Shown piece by piece: positions 32,715 to 42,179 of a DNA stretch of 62,288 bases. Each line of letters opens with the position of its first letter. Positions within the stretch are counted from its first letter, which is position 1. The translations under genes and the position numbers were made by a program. Below the pieces are notes generated by a model. It was not told the origin of the DNA. It saw only the letters and a program-made list of their open reading frames with translations, and ran no database searches. The DNA is taken from NCBI GenBank assembly GCA_013697635.1, contig JACCWM010000020.1:1-62288 (forward strand). The letters are read 5' to 3'. Origin of the DNA: Lujinxingiaceae bacterium. GTDB lineage: Bacteria > Myxococcota_A > Bradymonadia > Bradymonadales > Bradymonadaceae.

Positions 32715-33455
32715 TTAGATGCCGAAGAACAATCGCTTGGCAAAGTCACTGGAGAGATCGGACTCGAAGATCTTACGGGCCGCGTTTCGAATGTCGTAGT
32801 CGAGGCGGTTGTAGGTGAACATCTTCTCTTCGGGCTGGAAGATGCCGTAGCAGGCGCGGTTGTCGTTGTCGCGGGGCTGTCCGACGCTGCCCACGGTGAC
32901 GATGTATTTCTTGTCGTCTTCGAACTTGAGCACCGGGCCGACGAGCTCGACGGCGCCCTGCTCGGGATGCAAGCTAAAGGACTTGGTCAGATGCGAGTGC
33001 CCGATGAAGGTGATGTGCTGCAGGGTGTCCCAGTGTTGGATGAGCTGGGTTGCCTGATGCAGGTTGAAGACGTACTCGAAGTCCTCGAGGTTGACCGGAG
33101 AGCCGTGACAGAAGGTGACATGCTCCCAGTCGTGGCGATAGGGCAGCGTGCGAAGCCAATCGTGGTGCTCTTCGCGAAGCTGGCCGGCATGCCAGTCCAG
33201 CGCGTTTCGGGCCGCGTCGTAGTAGAAAGCATAGTTCATGCGACCACAAACCGCGGCGTCATGGTTGCCCAAAATAGTGGTGTGGGCAACCTCGCGAACG
33301 ATATCACAGCAGGCATTGGGGTCGGCACCGTAGCCAACGACATCGCCCAGACAGACGAACATGTCGATCGCGGGCTCGAGTTTGTTGTAGGCCTCGACCA
33401 CCGGTGTGAGGGCTTCGAGGTTGGCGTGAACGTCGCTGAATATTCCGATGTGCAT
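32715..33455 (-). CDS. Calcineurin-like metallophosphoesterase (YfcE/MJ0936-like)
   Basis: A 246-residue cytoplasmic phosphoesterase with the metal motifs in order: FSDVHANLEAL, CLGDVVGYGADPNAC, LGNHDAAV, FCHGSP and FIGHSHL. The size and GD-VGYG motif fit the family of small bacterial phosphodiesterases. The substrate is unknown. Stops 18 bp from the propeller gene on the other strand. Confidence 0.92.
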   Translation of the reverse strand: MHIGIFSDVHANLEALTPVVEAYNKLEPAIDMFVCLGDVVGYGADPNACCDIVREVAHTTILGNHDAAVCGRMNYAFYYDAARNALDWHAGQLREEHHDWLRTLPYRHDWEHVTFCHGSPVNLEDFEYVFNLHQATQLIQHWDTLQHITFIGHSHLTKSFSLHPEQGAVELVGPVLKFEDDKKYIVTVGSVGQPRDNDNRACYGIFQPEEKMFTYNRLDYDIRNAARKIFESDLSSDFAKRLFFGI

Positions 33456-33568
33456 TGAAAGCCCAGGAGTCGAGGGCGCGCCGTCAGGGTTTTGGTTGAA
33501 GTCAACTTGAACCCACTATGGCGCTGGTTTAACCGATTGTAAACTCAAACGAAGACTGCCCCGGTCGG

Positions 33569-36283
33569 TTAGTTGCCGTGGGGTTGAAGCTGGGTTCGGG
33601 CGACACGTGCCGCTTCGCGCAGCGGCTTGCTGCGATCGCGAGAGAGCTCGGTGAGCGTTCCGGGTCGGGCGTGCTCGAGATAGGTCAACAGGATAATCAG
33701 GCTGTCACCTCCATTGTCTCGCTTGATCGCGCGGGTCAGAGGCGCCATCAAACGCTCGCCGTAGCGTGCCAGGGCCTGGGCTAGCTGCTGCTTGTTGCCC
33801 TGGCGAGCGGGATCGATGAGCGCTTCGAGCAGCACCGGGATGGCCGTGGTGCTGCGAAGGGCGACCAGCGCGCGCGCGGCGATGTAGGTGGCGCTGGGGC
33901 CGCTGGTCTCAACGCAGCGAACCAACTCGGTTTCTAAACCGTCGGCCTTGGTTTCAAAGAATTTGGCCAGGGCGGCGATCTCGGTGGCGTTCATGGTCTC
34001 GGAGGCCTCGAGTACGGCGGAGGTCGCCGCCGAACCGAAGCGCTCGATTAAAACTTGTGCGGCCTCCAGGCGGCCGTTTCCGTCCTCGAGCATCAGCTCG
34101 AGGTCTTCTCGGGGCATGGTCGCCATGTCATCGAAGGCATCGATGAGCGCCGAATCGGGCAGAAAATAGGTGACACCGGTGCTCTCGGACTTGCGGGCGA
34201 CGACGAGTTCATCGAAATCGACCGCGTCAGCCATCGCCTGGAACTGGCCCGCGTCGAGTTCGACTTCGTCGTCGTCTTCAACGGCCTCGGAGATCTCGCC
34301 TGCGTCGATGTTCTCCTGGTGCTCTTGAGCGCGCTTGAGGCTGATCTCGGCGAGCTCGATGACGCTGGGGTCGGGGGAGATGCCCACGAGGCTCGCGAGC
34401 TCGAGCAGCGCGTCCCAGTTCTCCCACTGCTGAATCGGATCGAGATCGTTGGAGCGGATGCCGACGGTGACTTCGGCGAAGTTCGCGATCAAACGCTCAG
34501 CGAGCGTGCGTGAGTCGGACGCGAGGCCTTCTTCCAGGGCAACGCTTTGAAGCGCCATGTTGATGAAGATGCCCCACTCGATCGCCTGTTGGACGACGCG
34601 CCTCTGGATGGCGCGAAAGTCCATGATGGGAAAGCAGCGAATGCCGATCAAGTAGTCGTAGATATCGCCAAGCGACCAGTAGCCGACGATTCCGGCGGCG
34701 AGCTTGGCCTGAGAGGCCTTGGTGGCCTGGGCAAAGCTGTCCTTGTCGAAGTTGTGGCGCATCGTGCCCAGGCGCTCGAAGTCGTCGGCAACGTAGGTAC
34801 GCGAGGCCGTCGAGAAGGCTGTGGCGTCGACTTTGTTGGTGGTCAGATAGCGCTCGGCGCGCTCGCGCGCCCAGGCGATGTTTTCCGCCAGTGGCAAGGC
34901 CAGCTCAAAGGCCGCGGCCAAACCGCCGCTGTCGCCGTAGATGGCGATGCGAGCGCGCTGCTCGCTTGCAAGCTTGTCGAGCACGAGTTGGTCTTGCTTG
35001 TAATTGACGTTGATCGGCCAGGCGATCGACTCGATGGCTTGCTCTTTGGCGTCGACGGCGGCCAAGACCAGGGCGAGCATGGGAAAGGAGTCAACCTCGC
35101 GGTACTGGATGAAGACGCGGCGCGCGGCGCCGACGAATTGCTCGGCGCGCGCGTTGGGCAGTCGCCAGATTCCGAGCACGAGATCGCCGGCCGGGTCGAG
35201 GGCGTAGTGGCGCCCCGCCGATATTTTGGGGTCAAAGGTGGCAGGCACCTGGTCGTAGTCGATTTCGGTGACGCGGACCTGGGTGGGCTTGCTCGATTTG
35301 GAGGCTCGCAGCAAACCTGTGGTGATTTGCGTGGCTTCAGCGGCGAAGTCTTCCTCGTCGTCGGCGAGCCGGTCGGCGGGCTCGTCAATCTCTTCGATGT
35401 CGTAGTCATCGACTTCCTCGACGAGCCTCTCGCTCGCCAGCGGGGCGCGCACGACCTCAATGAACTGGTCGTCGGTGACGACCTGGGTGCTCTCGACGGG
35501 CTCGTCGTGTCCGCCCTGGGAGAGGCGCAGTTGAGCTTGTTCGGCGCTGAGTTTCTGGAAATCGAGTTCGCGGCGCTGCTCCTCGAGCTGCTCGCGCAGC
35601 GCATGAAGGGTCGCACGCTCGGCGGCGACGCCCTCGAGGGCCTCGTCGAGGCGCGCGCTCTCACGCTCGAGGCGTGTGGAGACTTCGTCGAGTTGCTCGC
35701 GGGTGATGCCGATGTTGTGGCGCTCCTGCTCGAGTTGGCGGCGTTGCTCGTCGAGACGCGCCTGAGCCTCGCGGTTGCGGGCCTCATGCTCGCCGGCGTC
35801 GGCGGCCTGGCCGGGCGCGGCGCCGATGGTCGTGGCCTCCTCGGGCTGCGCAGGCTCGATGCGTGGGGGATTGGCCTCCAGGGCTTCGAGCTGGGCGAAG
35901 GTAAAGACCGTGTGAAAGCCTGCCAGGTAGCTGGGCAAGAGCTCGCGCTCACGGGCGAGCTCTTCGAGCAGCTCACTACGTCGCTTGAACTCCTCGTGGC
36001 GAAGCTCCTCGGGGATGAGCAGCACATAGAGACGCAGCGCCTCGTTGTGATAGCGCAGCGGGATCGCCAATTTGTAGACCTGATCGGAGAAGGGGCAAGC
36101 CACGTGATTGAGCGTGCCGGCGAGCAGCGCTTCGCGCAACTCAGGATTTTGCGTCGCGTTGACGCACGTGTACACGTTGGCCGGAAAGACCGGCCCGCTG
36201 GCGCTGCTGATCAGCACGGACGTTTGCGCCGTACGGCCCAGATGGCCCACGTAGGGCTGCTCGATCCCCATTGTCAAATCCAT
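33569..36283 (-). CDS. Very large protein: degenerate CpXC-like domain, coiled coil and HEAT-like C-terminus
   Basis: A 904-residue soluble protein. Residues 1-120 match the pattern of the CpXC domain (PELREALLAGTLNHVACP, then IPLRYHNEALRLYVLLIP), but the usual zinc CxxC pairs are reduced to single Cys. About 150-270 is a Glu/Arg coiled coil, about 275-330 is acidic, about 350-530 is alpha/beta, and the last 150 residues look like HEAT-type helices (AARALVALRSTTAIPVLLEAL). Start ATG 36283 follows CGAGGAATTTC. Function unknown; a scaffold is the best guess. Confidence 0.75.
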   Translation of the reverse strand: MDLTMGIEQPYVGHLGRTAQTSVLISSASGPVFPANVYTCVNATQNPELREALLAGTLNHVACPFSDQVYKLAIPLRYHNEALRLYVLLIPEELRHEEFKRRSELLEELARERELLPSYLAGFHTVFTFAQLEALEANPPRIEPAQPEEATTIGAAPGQAADAGEHEARNREAQARLDEQRRQLEQERHNIGITREQLDEVSTRLERESARLDEALEGVAAERATLHALREQLEEQRRELDFQKLSAEQAQLRLSQGGHDEPVESTQVVTDDQFIEVVRAPLASERLVEEVDDYDIEEIDEPADRLADDEEDFAAEATQITTGLLRASKSSKPTQVRVTEIDYDQVPATFDPKISAGRHYALDPAGDLVLGIWRLPNARAEQFVGAARRVFIQYREVDSFPMLALVLAAVDAKEQAIESIAWPINVNYKQDQLVLDKLASEQRARIAIYGDSGGLAAAFELALPLAENIAWARERAERYLTTNKVDATAFSTASRTYVADDFERLGTMRHNFDKDSFAQATKASQAKLAAGIVGYWSLGDIYDYLIGIRCFPIMDFRAIQRRVVQQAIEWGIFINMALQSVALEEGLASDSRTLAERLIANFAEVTVGIRSNDLDPIQQWENWDALLELASLVGISPDPSVIELAEISLKRAQEHQENIDAGEISEAVEDDDEVELDAGQFQAMADAVDFDELVVARKSESTGVTYFLPDSALIDAFDDMATMPREDLELMLEDGNGRLEAAQVLIERFGSAATSAVLEASETMNATEIAALAKFFETKADGLETELVRCVETSGPSATYIAARALVALRSTTAIPVLLEALIDPARQGNKQQLAQALARYGERLMAPLTRAIKRDNGGDSLIILLTYLEHARPGTLTELSRDRSKPLREAARVARTQLQPHGN

Positions 36284-36693
36284 GAAATTCCTCGAGTGCA
36301 TGTTGAAACCCGAAGCCGTAGCGTCGATGTTTACTGTCCATACCACGGGGTATTTAGGAGCATCAAGATGTAAGCCGCTATTAAAGAGAGCAGGGATGCT
36401 GAAAATGCGGGCATTTAGCCGACTCTGCCCCCTGCTCTTTGAGCATTGCCGAGGGCGACGCAATCAGAATTTTGATGCGCTGGCGCCCAACAAGGGCCGG
36501 TTGCGGGCCATGCATGAGACGGCGGCGATTTATTTGAACCCATGATCGCGCTTTCAAAACGTGGCTGACACGACGATCGCGGCTAAAAAGATCACAAAAA
36601 GATCAAGGCGTGGATCGGTGTTTGCAATTTATCCTCGTTGACGATGGCCGCAGCCGGGCCATGGTCGCCAGTGTCTCACGGTCGAGGTCGAAA
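36284..36693. other. Divergent intergenic region
   Basis: A 410-bp gap. The open frame on the plus strand continues into it from the next gene but lacks a ribosome site or signal. Apart from a near-repeat of AAAAAGATCA around 36586-36606, I see no structure. Confidence 0.4.
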
Positions 36694-37872
36694 ATGTCTT
36701 ACACCCTCATCAATCTGCTCATGCAAGCCCTCTTGACGATGCACCTGATTTTCCCAGGGCTCTCGGGGCTTTTGGGCGCGGAGTTAGCCGATAATCGCAG
36801 CCAATACATGGCGACGATGAGCGAGCGCGGCGATCTGGTGGGGGAGTTGCGCAGTTTGGAGCAGCGTTATCAAAAATTCGTCACGGACATCGAAAAACTG
36901 AAGCGAAGCGGCCAGGACGGGCTCAAGACACGCCGTGATTTGGAGAATCTGCTTCGCCAAAGCCGCCAGATCTCCGACGAGCTCGACGAATTGCAGCAGC
37001 GCATTCGTAAGGTGGACGGGCGCCTCGACGGGCAGCGCACCCGCTTGGTCGGTGAGCTCGACAGCGAGCTTCGCCGCCTGGAGCGCTCGCTGGCCAAGGC
37101 CACGCCGCAGGAGCGCTCGCAGGCTGTCGCACAGCTCAACGCCCTGCGTGCCGAGCGTCAGCAGTACACGGCGCCGATGCCGGCGCTGCCCGATCACGGG
37201 CGGCTGCGCCAGGCGCTGGCCATGGCCGACGAGTTCGGCCAGGCGCATCCGGCCGAGATGCTGGCTGCGGCCGACGAGCTCGAAGACAGCGAAGATCAGG
37301 TGCGCCGCCGGCTTGCCGCCGTGGAGGTGCGCATCGGCGAGCTTCAGGCCGCCCGCAGGCTTTCACGACGCGCCCAGAGCTTTCGGCGCGAGGAGAGCTT
37401 TTTCGAGGAGGGCGACCGCAGTCGTTTGATTGCCCGCTACCAGCGCGACACACGGGTCGTCGTCAACGAGCATGACGGCCAGTCCAAGGCGGGCCAAAAC
37501 AATGCCTCCAGCGATTTTGACGGCGACACACCCTATGCACCTTCACCGCCGTTGAGCGAAGGTGTTGCTGAGGCCGAGCGTGGCAACGATGACAGCGATA
37601 TGGTCGTCGGCGCGCCCGAGCCCGGGCAATACTTCGAGCCGGAGGTGGGCCCCACTGCAACGCCAAGCTACGAAGATCGTCGCGAACGTGTGGTTTTTGA
37701 GAGCAGCGTCGATCCGTCTCGCTCGGTCGAGGTCGCCGGCTTCGGTGAGGCCGGTCTCGACCGCAGCCTACAAGACCTCGAGCAGGAGCGCCGCCGCCTG
37801 GAGAAACAGGCCAGCGAGCTTCGAAGCCGCGCAAACACGCTTCGACAAAACGCGCGCGAGGCCCTCAAGTAA
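36694..37872 (+). CDS. Exported or membrane-anchored coiled-coil protein
   Basis: A 392-residue protein. Start ATG 36694 follows GAGG by 7 nt and begins MSYTLINLLMQALLTMHLIF, one hydrophobic helix that may anchor it. Residues 35-220 are a long coiled coil (RSLEQRYQKFVTDIEKLKR, LRQSRQISDELDELQQRI). The middle is acidic and Pro/Ser-rich, and the end is a second coiled coil (LEQERRRLEKQASELRSRA). A structural envelope role is likely but unproven. GTG 36610 would give a longer, less plausible N-terminus. Confidence 0.7.
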   Translation: MSYTLINLLMQALLTMHLIFPGLSGLLGAELADNRSQYMATMSERGDLVGELRSLEQRYQKFVTDIEKLKRSGQDGLKTRRDLENLLRQSRQISDELDELQQRIRKVDGRLDGQRTRLVGELDSELRRLERSLAKATPQERSQAVAQLNALRAERQQYTAPMPALPDHGRLRQALAMADEFGQAHPAEMLAAADELEDSEDQVRRRLAAVEVRIGELQAARRLSRRAQSFRREESFFEEGDRSRLIARYQRDTRVVVNEHDGQSKAGQNNASSDFDGDTPYAPSPPLSEGVAEAERGNDDSDMVVGAPEPGQYFEPEVGPTATPSYEDRRERVVFESSVDPSRSVEVAGFGEAGLDRSLQDLEQERRRLEKQASELRSRANTLRQNAREALK

Positions 37873-38052
37873 AGCGTCGATCCCAAGCAACGCATCGGCC
37901 GGCTGTTGGTGGCCTCGCGCCGCCCAGGCCAAGGCAAGTTGGCTAGAATTTGTAGATTGCTTTGTCGGGCATGCGTTCCTATATTCGGGGCGCGCGGCGT
38001 GGGTCGAATTTGGGCCTGCGCGCCTTACCCAACATCAAGTGGAGTGGAAACG

Positions 38053-38643
38053 ATGTCTGACAAGCTCAAGCCAAGCGGCGAAGAAGAGCAATACTTCCAA
38101 AAAGAAGAGCGGGAAGCTCGCGAGCGGTTGCGCCAGGAGCAGCAGCTCGCCGCGATCCGTCTCCAAGAACGTAAGGGAATCGCCGAGGCGCTGCATACCA
38201 ACGACGAGATCGCCAACGAAGCGATGAGCCTGGGCTTTGACGCGGATACGGCGCCGGTGCTGCCCTTCGTGCCGATCATTCAGGTGGCATGGGCCGATGG
38301 CAATGTGAGCAACGCCGAGAACCGCAAGGTGCTCGAACTGGCTGGCCAGTACGGCCTGGCCGAGGGCTCGCCGGCCCACAATTTTCTTAAGCTTTTGATC
38401 TCGGAGCGCCCATCGGCTGCATTTTTTGCCCGCGTCACCACGCTGATGCAGCGCATCGTCAAGGATAATCCCGACGATTCGATCAACAGCAACCTGCTCG
38501 ACCTCTGCGTTGCTGTCGCTCAGGCGTCCGGCGGTTTTTTCGGATTGACCAACCCGATCGGCAAAGAGGAGCGCGCGTTGCTCCAAGAGTTCGCCGCGGC
38601 CTTCTCGGTCGACCGCATTGAGATGCCCTCGCTAGACGAGTAG
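38053..38643 (+). CDS. TerB-like helical protein
   Basis: A 196-residue soluble protein. The first 50 residues are a charged helix (EEREARERLRQEQQLAAI). Residues 70-185 have the TerB-like pattern VAWADGNVSNAENRKVLELAGQYGL and NPIGKEERALLQEFAAAF. TerB-like domains occur in stress and signalling proteins, often metal-binding, but ligand residues are not clear here. On the same strand 180 bp after the coiled-coil gene. Confidence 0.78.
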   Translation: MSDKLKPSGEEEQYFQKEEREARERLRQEQQLAAIRLQERKGIAEALHTNDEIANEAMSLGFDADTAPVLPFVPIIQVAWADGNVSNAENRKVLELAGQYGLAEGSPAHNFLKLLISERPSAAFFARVTTLMQRIVKDNPDDSINSNLLDLCVAVAQASGGFFGLTNPIGKEERALLQEFAAAFSVDRIEMPSLDE

Positions 38644-38682
38644 AGTTGCCTTTCGCCCGCTGCGACGTTTGGGAAGGTGCTT

Positions 38683-40407
38683 TCAGAAGTCGCCGTCGAT
38701 TGCGAAGAAGAGATGGTCATTGTTGGCCCAGAGACCGCCGAGGCTGAGACGCTCGGCGGGATCTGGGCCGCCAAAGAGTGCCACGCCCACGGTGGCGCGC
38801 AGCCAGCTCTGCCAGCGCTTGGAGAGTGCGCCGCTGCTCAGCCAGTCGCGGTTTGAGATGTTGTAGAGCCCGCCAAGCTGTAGTTCCACGTTATCCAGCA
38901 TGGGGACAGACCACATCAAGGCGCCGGCCAGGCCGTAGAGGCCATCGCCTATCAAGGCGAGCTTGGCGTCTTCGGGTCCGCGATCGCTCTCGGAGACGAA
39001 GGCGCGGTTGATCGCGCAGTCGCGGGCGAAAGGATGCAGCCAGAAGCCCTCAACGGTGAGCGCCAGCGCATCGTTGTCGTCGAGGCGCTCGTAGGAGAGC
39101 CCGAGCGCGGAGAAGACGCTGGCGCGCCGGGTGGCCTCAAAGCCCGAGGTGTAAAGCGTACGCGACGGCGAGAAGGCGATGTCGGCACGAACGCCGATCG
39201 GACCCATGTAGCGGGCGAGATCGACGAGCAGCGTTGTGCGCCTGCGGTATTCCGAGAAGAAGATCTCCTCGCCGTCTGCGCGCTTGGCGCTGATGCGGTT
39301 GGAGATGCCAAGCGCGCTAGGATTTCGCCGTACAAAGCCCATGAAGTCGAAGTCTTCGAGCACCTGTGCGTCGGTGACCACGAGCGCGAGCAGCTCGCGC
39401 ATGTCCTCGTCTACATAGATCCAGGGCGTGCGATCCCAGCCGTAGAAGATGCCAAGTCCGAGATCTGTGTTCGCAGCGGTCGTCGTCGCACGCAGCCCGG
39501 CACTGGCGTTTCGAGGGGTATCGGAGGGCACGCGCGTGGCGAGCAACAGGGGTTGCACGTCGCCGTGCAGGCTGGGGTCGATCACGCGCTGCAAGAGGGT
39601 GAGGATGCCCATCTGCTCGGAGAGCATGGTGTTCTGGCTCGAGGCCAGGGCCGTATCGCGGCCAAAGACGGTGACGCGATTGGGTACGAAGAAAGGCACG
39701 ATCAGCGCGCTCAGCGACCAACCGTCTGCGGCATAGCTGGCCGACGCCGTAAGCTGGGGCATGAGCGCGCCGGTGGCCGCAGCGCCCCCGCTCGCGCCCA
39801 TGTCGGTGGGGTTGATGACGTCGCCCGGGCGCAGCAGGTCGGTGCTGCCCCAGGGCGTGCGCATATTACCGATCGCGAGGCTCCAGCGGCCCGGACGGTG
39901 CAGCAAATAGGCCTCGTCAAGGCGCGCCTCGTAGTGGGTTCGCACATCCGTGGCATTGATCAACAGGTCGGTTTGCGCGGGGTTCTCGCGCCCGCCCAGC
40001 CAATGCGTAAAACGCCCGCTGACCACCGCGCGCGTGCGCAGCGAGAGGTCGAATTCGAGGCGCAGGCTGAGCTCGTTGGTCAGCTCGACGATGTCCTCCT
40101 CGGGGCCGTTGAAGGCGGTATCCACAAAGAGCGCGATGGCATAGCTGCCCAGAAATCGTGCGCTGGTGAAGCTTGGCGCCTCGAAGGCGACGGGCTCGGC
40201 GCTGTGAGGGCGCTGAGGGATGTCCTCGGAGGCGGGGTTTTCGGGGTCGAAGATCGTTTCGCCGCCCTGCTCTTTCGCATCGGGCTCGGCGGGCGCGTCG
40301 TAGGCGGGGTTTTCGGGATCGAAGATCGTCTCTTGGGCTGCGACGAATGTGGCGCTAAGGGCCACACCAGCCGCGATGAGCAGAGGCGCGAGGACGACTA
40401 TTCGCAT
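38683..40407 (-). CDS. Outer-membrane beta-barrel protein (DUF1302-like)
   Basis: A 574-residue exported protein with a signal peptide ending FVAAQ. A mature N-terminal repeat IFDPENPA occurs twice, about 27 residues apart. Then come alternating beta strands with aromatic and charged residues up to the final FFAIDGDF, where the terminal Phe is typical of BamA-folded barrels. The strand pattern recalls DUF1302/alginate-export-like barrels. It lies 10 bp downstream of the LolA-like gene, a known pairing that normally also includes an RND/MMPL transporter, which is missing here. Confidence 0.8.
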   Translation of the reverse strand: MRIVVLAPLLIAAGVALSATFVAAQETIFDPENPAYDAPAEPDAKEQGGETIFDPENPASEDIPQRPHSAEPVAFEAPSFTSARFLGSYAIALFVDTAFNGPEEDIVELTNELSLRLEFDLSLRTRAVVSGRFTHWLGGRENPAQTDLLINATDVRTHYEARLDEAYLLHRPGRWSLAIGNMRTPWGSTDLLRPGDVINPTDMGASGGAAATGALMPQLTASASYAADGWSLSALIVPFFVPNRVTVFGRDTALASSQNTMLSEQMGILTLLQRVIDPSLHGDVQPLLLATRVPSDTPRNASAGLRATTTAANTDLGLGIFYGWDRTPWIYVDEDMRELLALVVTDAQVLEDFDFMGFVRRNPSALGISNRISAKRADGEEIFFSEYRRRTTLLVDLARYMGPIGVRADIAFSPSRTLYTSGFEATRRASVFSALGLSYERLDDNDALALTVEGFWLHPFARDCAINRAFVSESDRGPEDAKLALIGDGLYGLAGALMWSVPMLDNVELQLGGLYNISNRDWLSSGALSKRWQSWLRATVGVALFGGPDPAERLSLGGLWANNDHLFFAIDGDF

Positions 40408-40417
40408 GGAAACTTCT

Positions 40418-41203
40418 CTATTTTCCGAGTTGCTCGCGGGAGAAAAGCGAGTCGGGCAGGTCAGCCTTGGTGTCGAGCGCGTCGACGATGATTGTGGTAT
40501 AGCCTCCCTTCTCCGAGCGCAAGGTCATCTGACGCGCAAAGGTCGCGCCGCTCTCGGTCTTGTCGAGCTTCTCCATGAACAAGGTCTTGTCGAGCTCGCC
40601 GCCCTTGCCAAAAAAGCGCACGCGAAGCGGGATATGGTCGTCTTTTCGCACGTAGAGCACGAGCTTGGCATAATCGCTCTGGGCGGCATTCTTGGGCGTG
40701 GCCTCGATCACGTAGACCGGCGTGCTCCCGATCGTCTCATCCTTGAGGCGCTTGTAGTTGCTGTCCTTGATGTCGCGCGTTTCGAGATCGGCGTAGGTGA
40801 AGTGCGTTCCCAAAAATGCGCCGCGCTTCTGACTGCCTTCGACGCGGCGGGTGACCTTGAAGGCCGGCACGTACATCCAGACGTCGTCTTCTTTGTCCTT
40901 GTTCTCGACGAACAAGAAGGACTGCCCGCGCACCTCCGGCGGGTGCGTCAGGGTCGCAAGCGAGCGGCCGGCCTGCTCGCCACTCTTGCTCTTGACGTCA
41001 AGCTTGCGCTCGCGTCGCTCGCCGGCGCGATCGTAGACGATCAGGGTCATCTGCGCATGGCCGGATTGAAAGCCCATCGTGTCGGCCTCGAGCGCCTTGT
41101 CCACGATCTGTTGGCCCGTCAGCTCCTCGGCGCTGGCCACCGAGGAGATGGCGAAGAGGGCGAGGGTGACGATGAGCAACACAGCTTGGGGCAATCGGCG
41201 CAT
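40418..41203 (-). CDS. Outer membrane lipoprotein-sorting (LolA-like) periplasmic protein
   Basis: A 261-residue protein with a signal peptide (SVASA). Family motifs include LTGQQIVDKALEAD, the W-MYVPAFKVTRRV segment, FLGTHFTYADLE and IPLRVRFFGKGGEL, as in the LolA-like outer membrane lipoprotein-sorting family (PF17131 type). These proteins carry lipids or lipoproteins across the periplasm, commonly with an RND pump. First gene of the pair with the barrel protein; lies 61 bp after cysE on the same strand. Confidence 0.88.
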   Translation of the reverse strand: MRRLPQAVLLIVTLALFAISSVASAEELTGQQIVDKALEADTMGFQSGHAQMTLIVYDRAGERRERKLDVKSKSGEQAGRSLATLTHPPEVRGQSFLFVENKDKEDDVWMYVPAFKVTRRVEGSQKRGAFLGTHFTYADLETRDIKDSNYKRLKDETIGSTPVYVIEATPKNAAQSDYAKLVLYVRKDDHIPLRVRFFGKGGELDKTLFMEKLDKTESGATFARQMTLRSEKGGYTTIIVDALDTKADLPDSLFSREQLGK

Positions 41204-41264
41204 GACGTATCTCCGTGAGGGTCGGACAATTCAGGGGCATCATTTAAGCATCGGCGCGCGACGA

Positions 41265-42155
41265 TCAACGGGCGCTGTGGCTCTTGGACTTGGCCTTTTT
41301 GGTGGCGGGCTTGGCCGAGGCGATGCCACGCTCTTTGACGTCGGCGTCGTCTTTTTGTTCGTAAACGCGCAAAAATTCTTGTTCGAGCTCGTCTTGGAGT
41401 TCGTGGCGCTGGAGCTTTTCGGCGAGCTCCTCGGGGCTAAGCTCGACGATCGACTCGAGCGTGTGCAGGCGACTCGAGAGCCGCTCGATGTGGCCGAGCA
41501 GGTCCTTGACGATGCGCTGGAGTGGATCGGGCAGCGCGGCATGCTCGAGATTGGGCGCGCCCAGGGCGACAGCCGGGTCGGTGGAGACGACGCGACCAGG
41601 AATGCCGACGACGGTGGCAAGCTCGACGACGTCTTTGATCACGACCGAGCCGCTGCCGATGCGTGCGCCATCGCCGATGCTGACTGCGCCCAGGATGCAG
41701 GCGTTGGAGCCCACGGTCACGCCCTTGCCCAGCGTGGGATGGCGTTTGGCACGCTGCAAGGTCGTGCCGCCAAGGACCACGCCTTTGTAGATCAGGCAGT
41801 CATCGCCGACGACGGCCGTCTCGCCGATCACCACGCCCATGCCGTGATCGATGAAGACGCGCCGGCCGATCACCGCGCCGGGATGGATCTCGATGCCTGT
41901 GATGTGGCGGCTGTAGTGGCTGAGCATGCGGGCCAGAAGGTGGCGCTCGTTGAGCCACAGCTCGTGGGCGATGCGATGCAGCCACAGCGCGTGCAGACCG
42001 GGATAGGTGGTGATGACCTCGGCCAGCGTTCGCGCAGCCGGATCGCCTCGGCGCACGGCCTCGATGTCCTCGAGGGCGTCGTCGACAAAGCCTCGCTTGC
42101 CCGAGCGCTGGGCGGTGGGAGGGGTGAGCTCAATGTGTTTTCGAGTGTCCGTCAT
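41265..42155 (-). CDS. cysE: Serine O-acetyltransferase
   Basis: A 296-residue enzyme that makes O-acetylserine from serine and acetyl-CoA, the first step to cysteine. It has the left-handed beta-helix hexapeptides (IHPGAVIGRRVFIDHGMGVVIG, GKGVTVGSNACILGAV, ARIGSGSVV) and catalytic-type His in FIDHGMG. A C-terminal helical, charged tail after residue 245 is longer than the usual feedback tail. ATG 42155 (MTDTRK) is preferred over the upstream TTG. It lies 24 bp after cysK, its pathway partner. Confidence 0.94.
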   Translation of the reverse strand: MTDTRKHIELTPPTAQRSGKRGFVDDALEDIEAVRRGDPAARTLAEVITTYPGLHALWLHRIAHELWLNERHLLARMLSHYSRHITGIEIHPGAVIGRRVFIDHGMGVVIGETAVVGDDCLIYKGVVLGGTTLQRAKRHPTLGKGVTVGSNACILGAVSIGDGARIGSGSVVIKDVVELATVVGIPGRVVSTDPAVALGAPNLEHAALPDPLQRIVKDLLGHIERLSSRLHTLESIVELSPEELAEKLQRHELQDELEQEFLRVYEQKDDADVKERGIASAKPATKKAKSKSHSAR

Positions 42156-42179
42156 CAACTTCTCTTTGGCTTCGATCTA

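Noticed and set aside
34547-36373. 608-codon frame on the plus strand opposite the CpXC-like gene
   Set aside because: Leu/Gly/Arg-rich shadow of the coiled-coil coding region with no recognisable domain.
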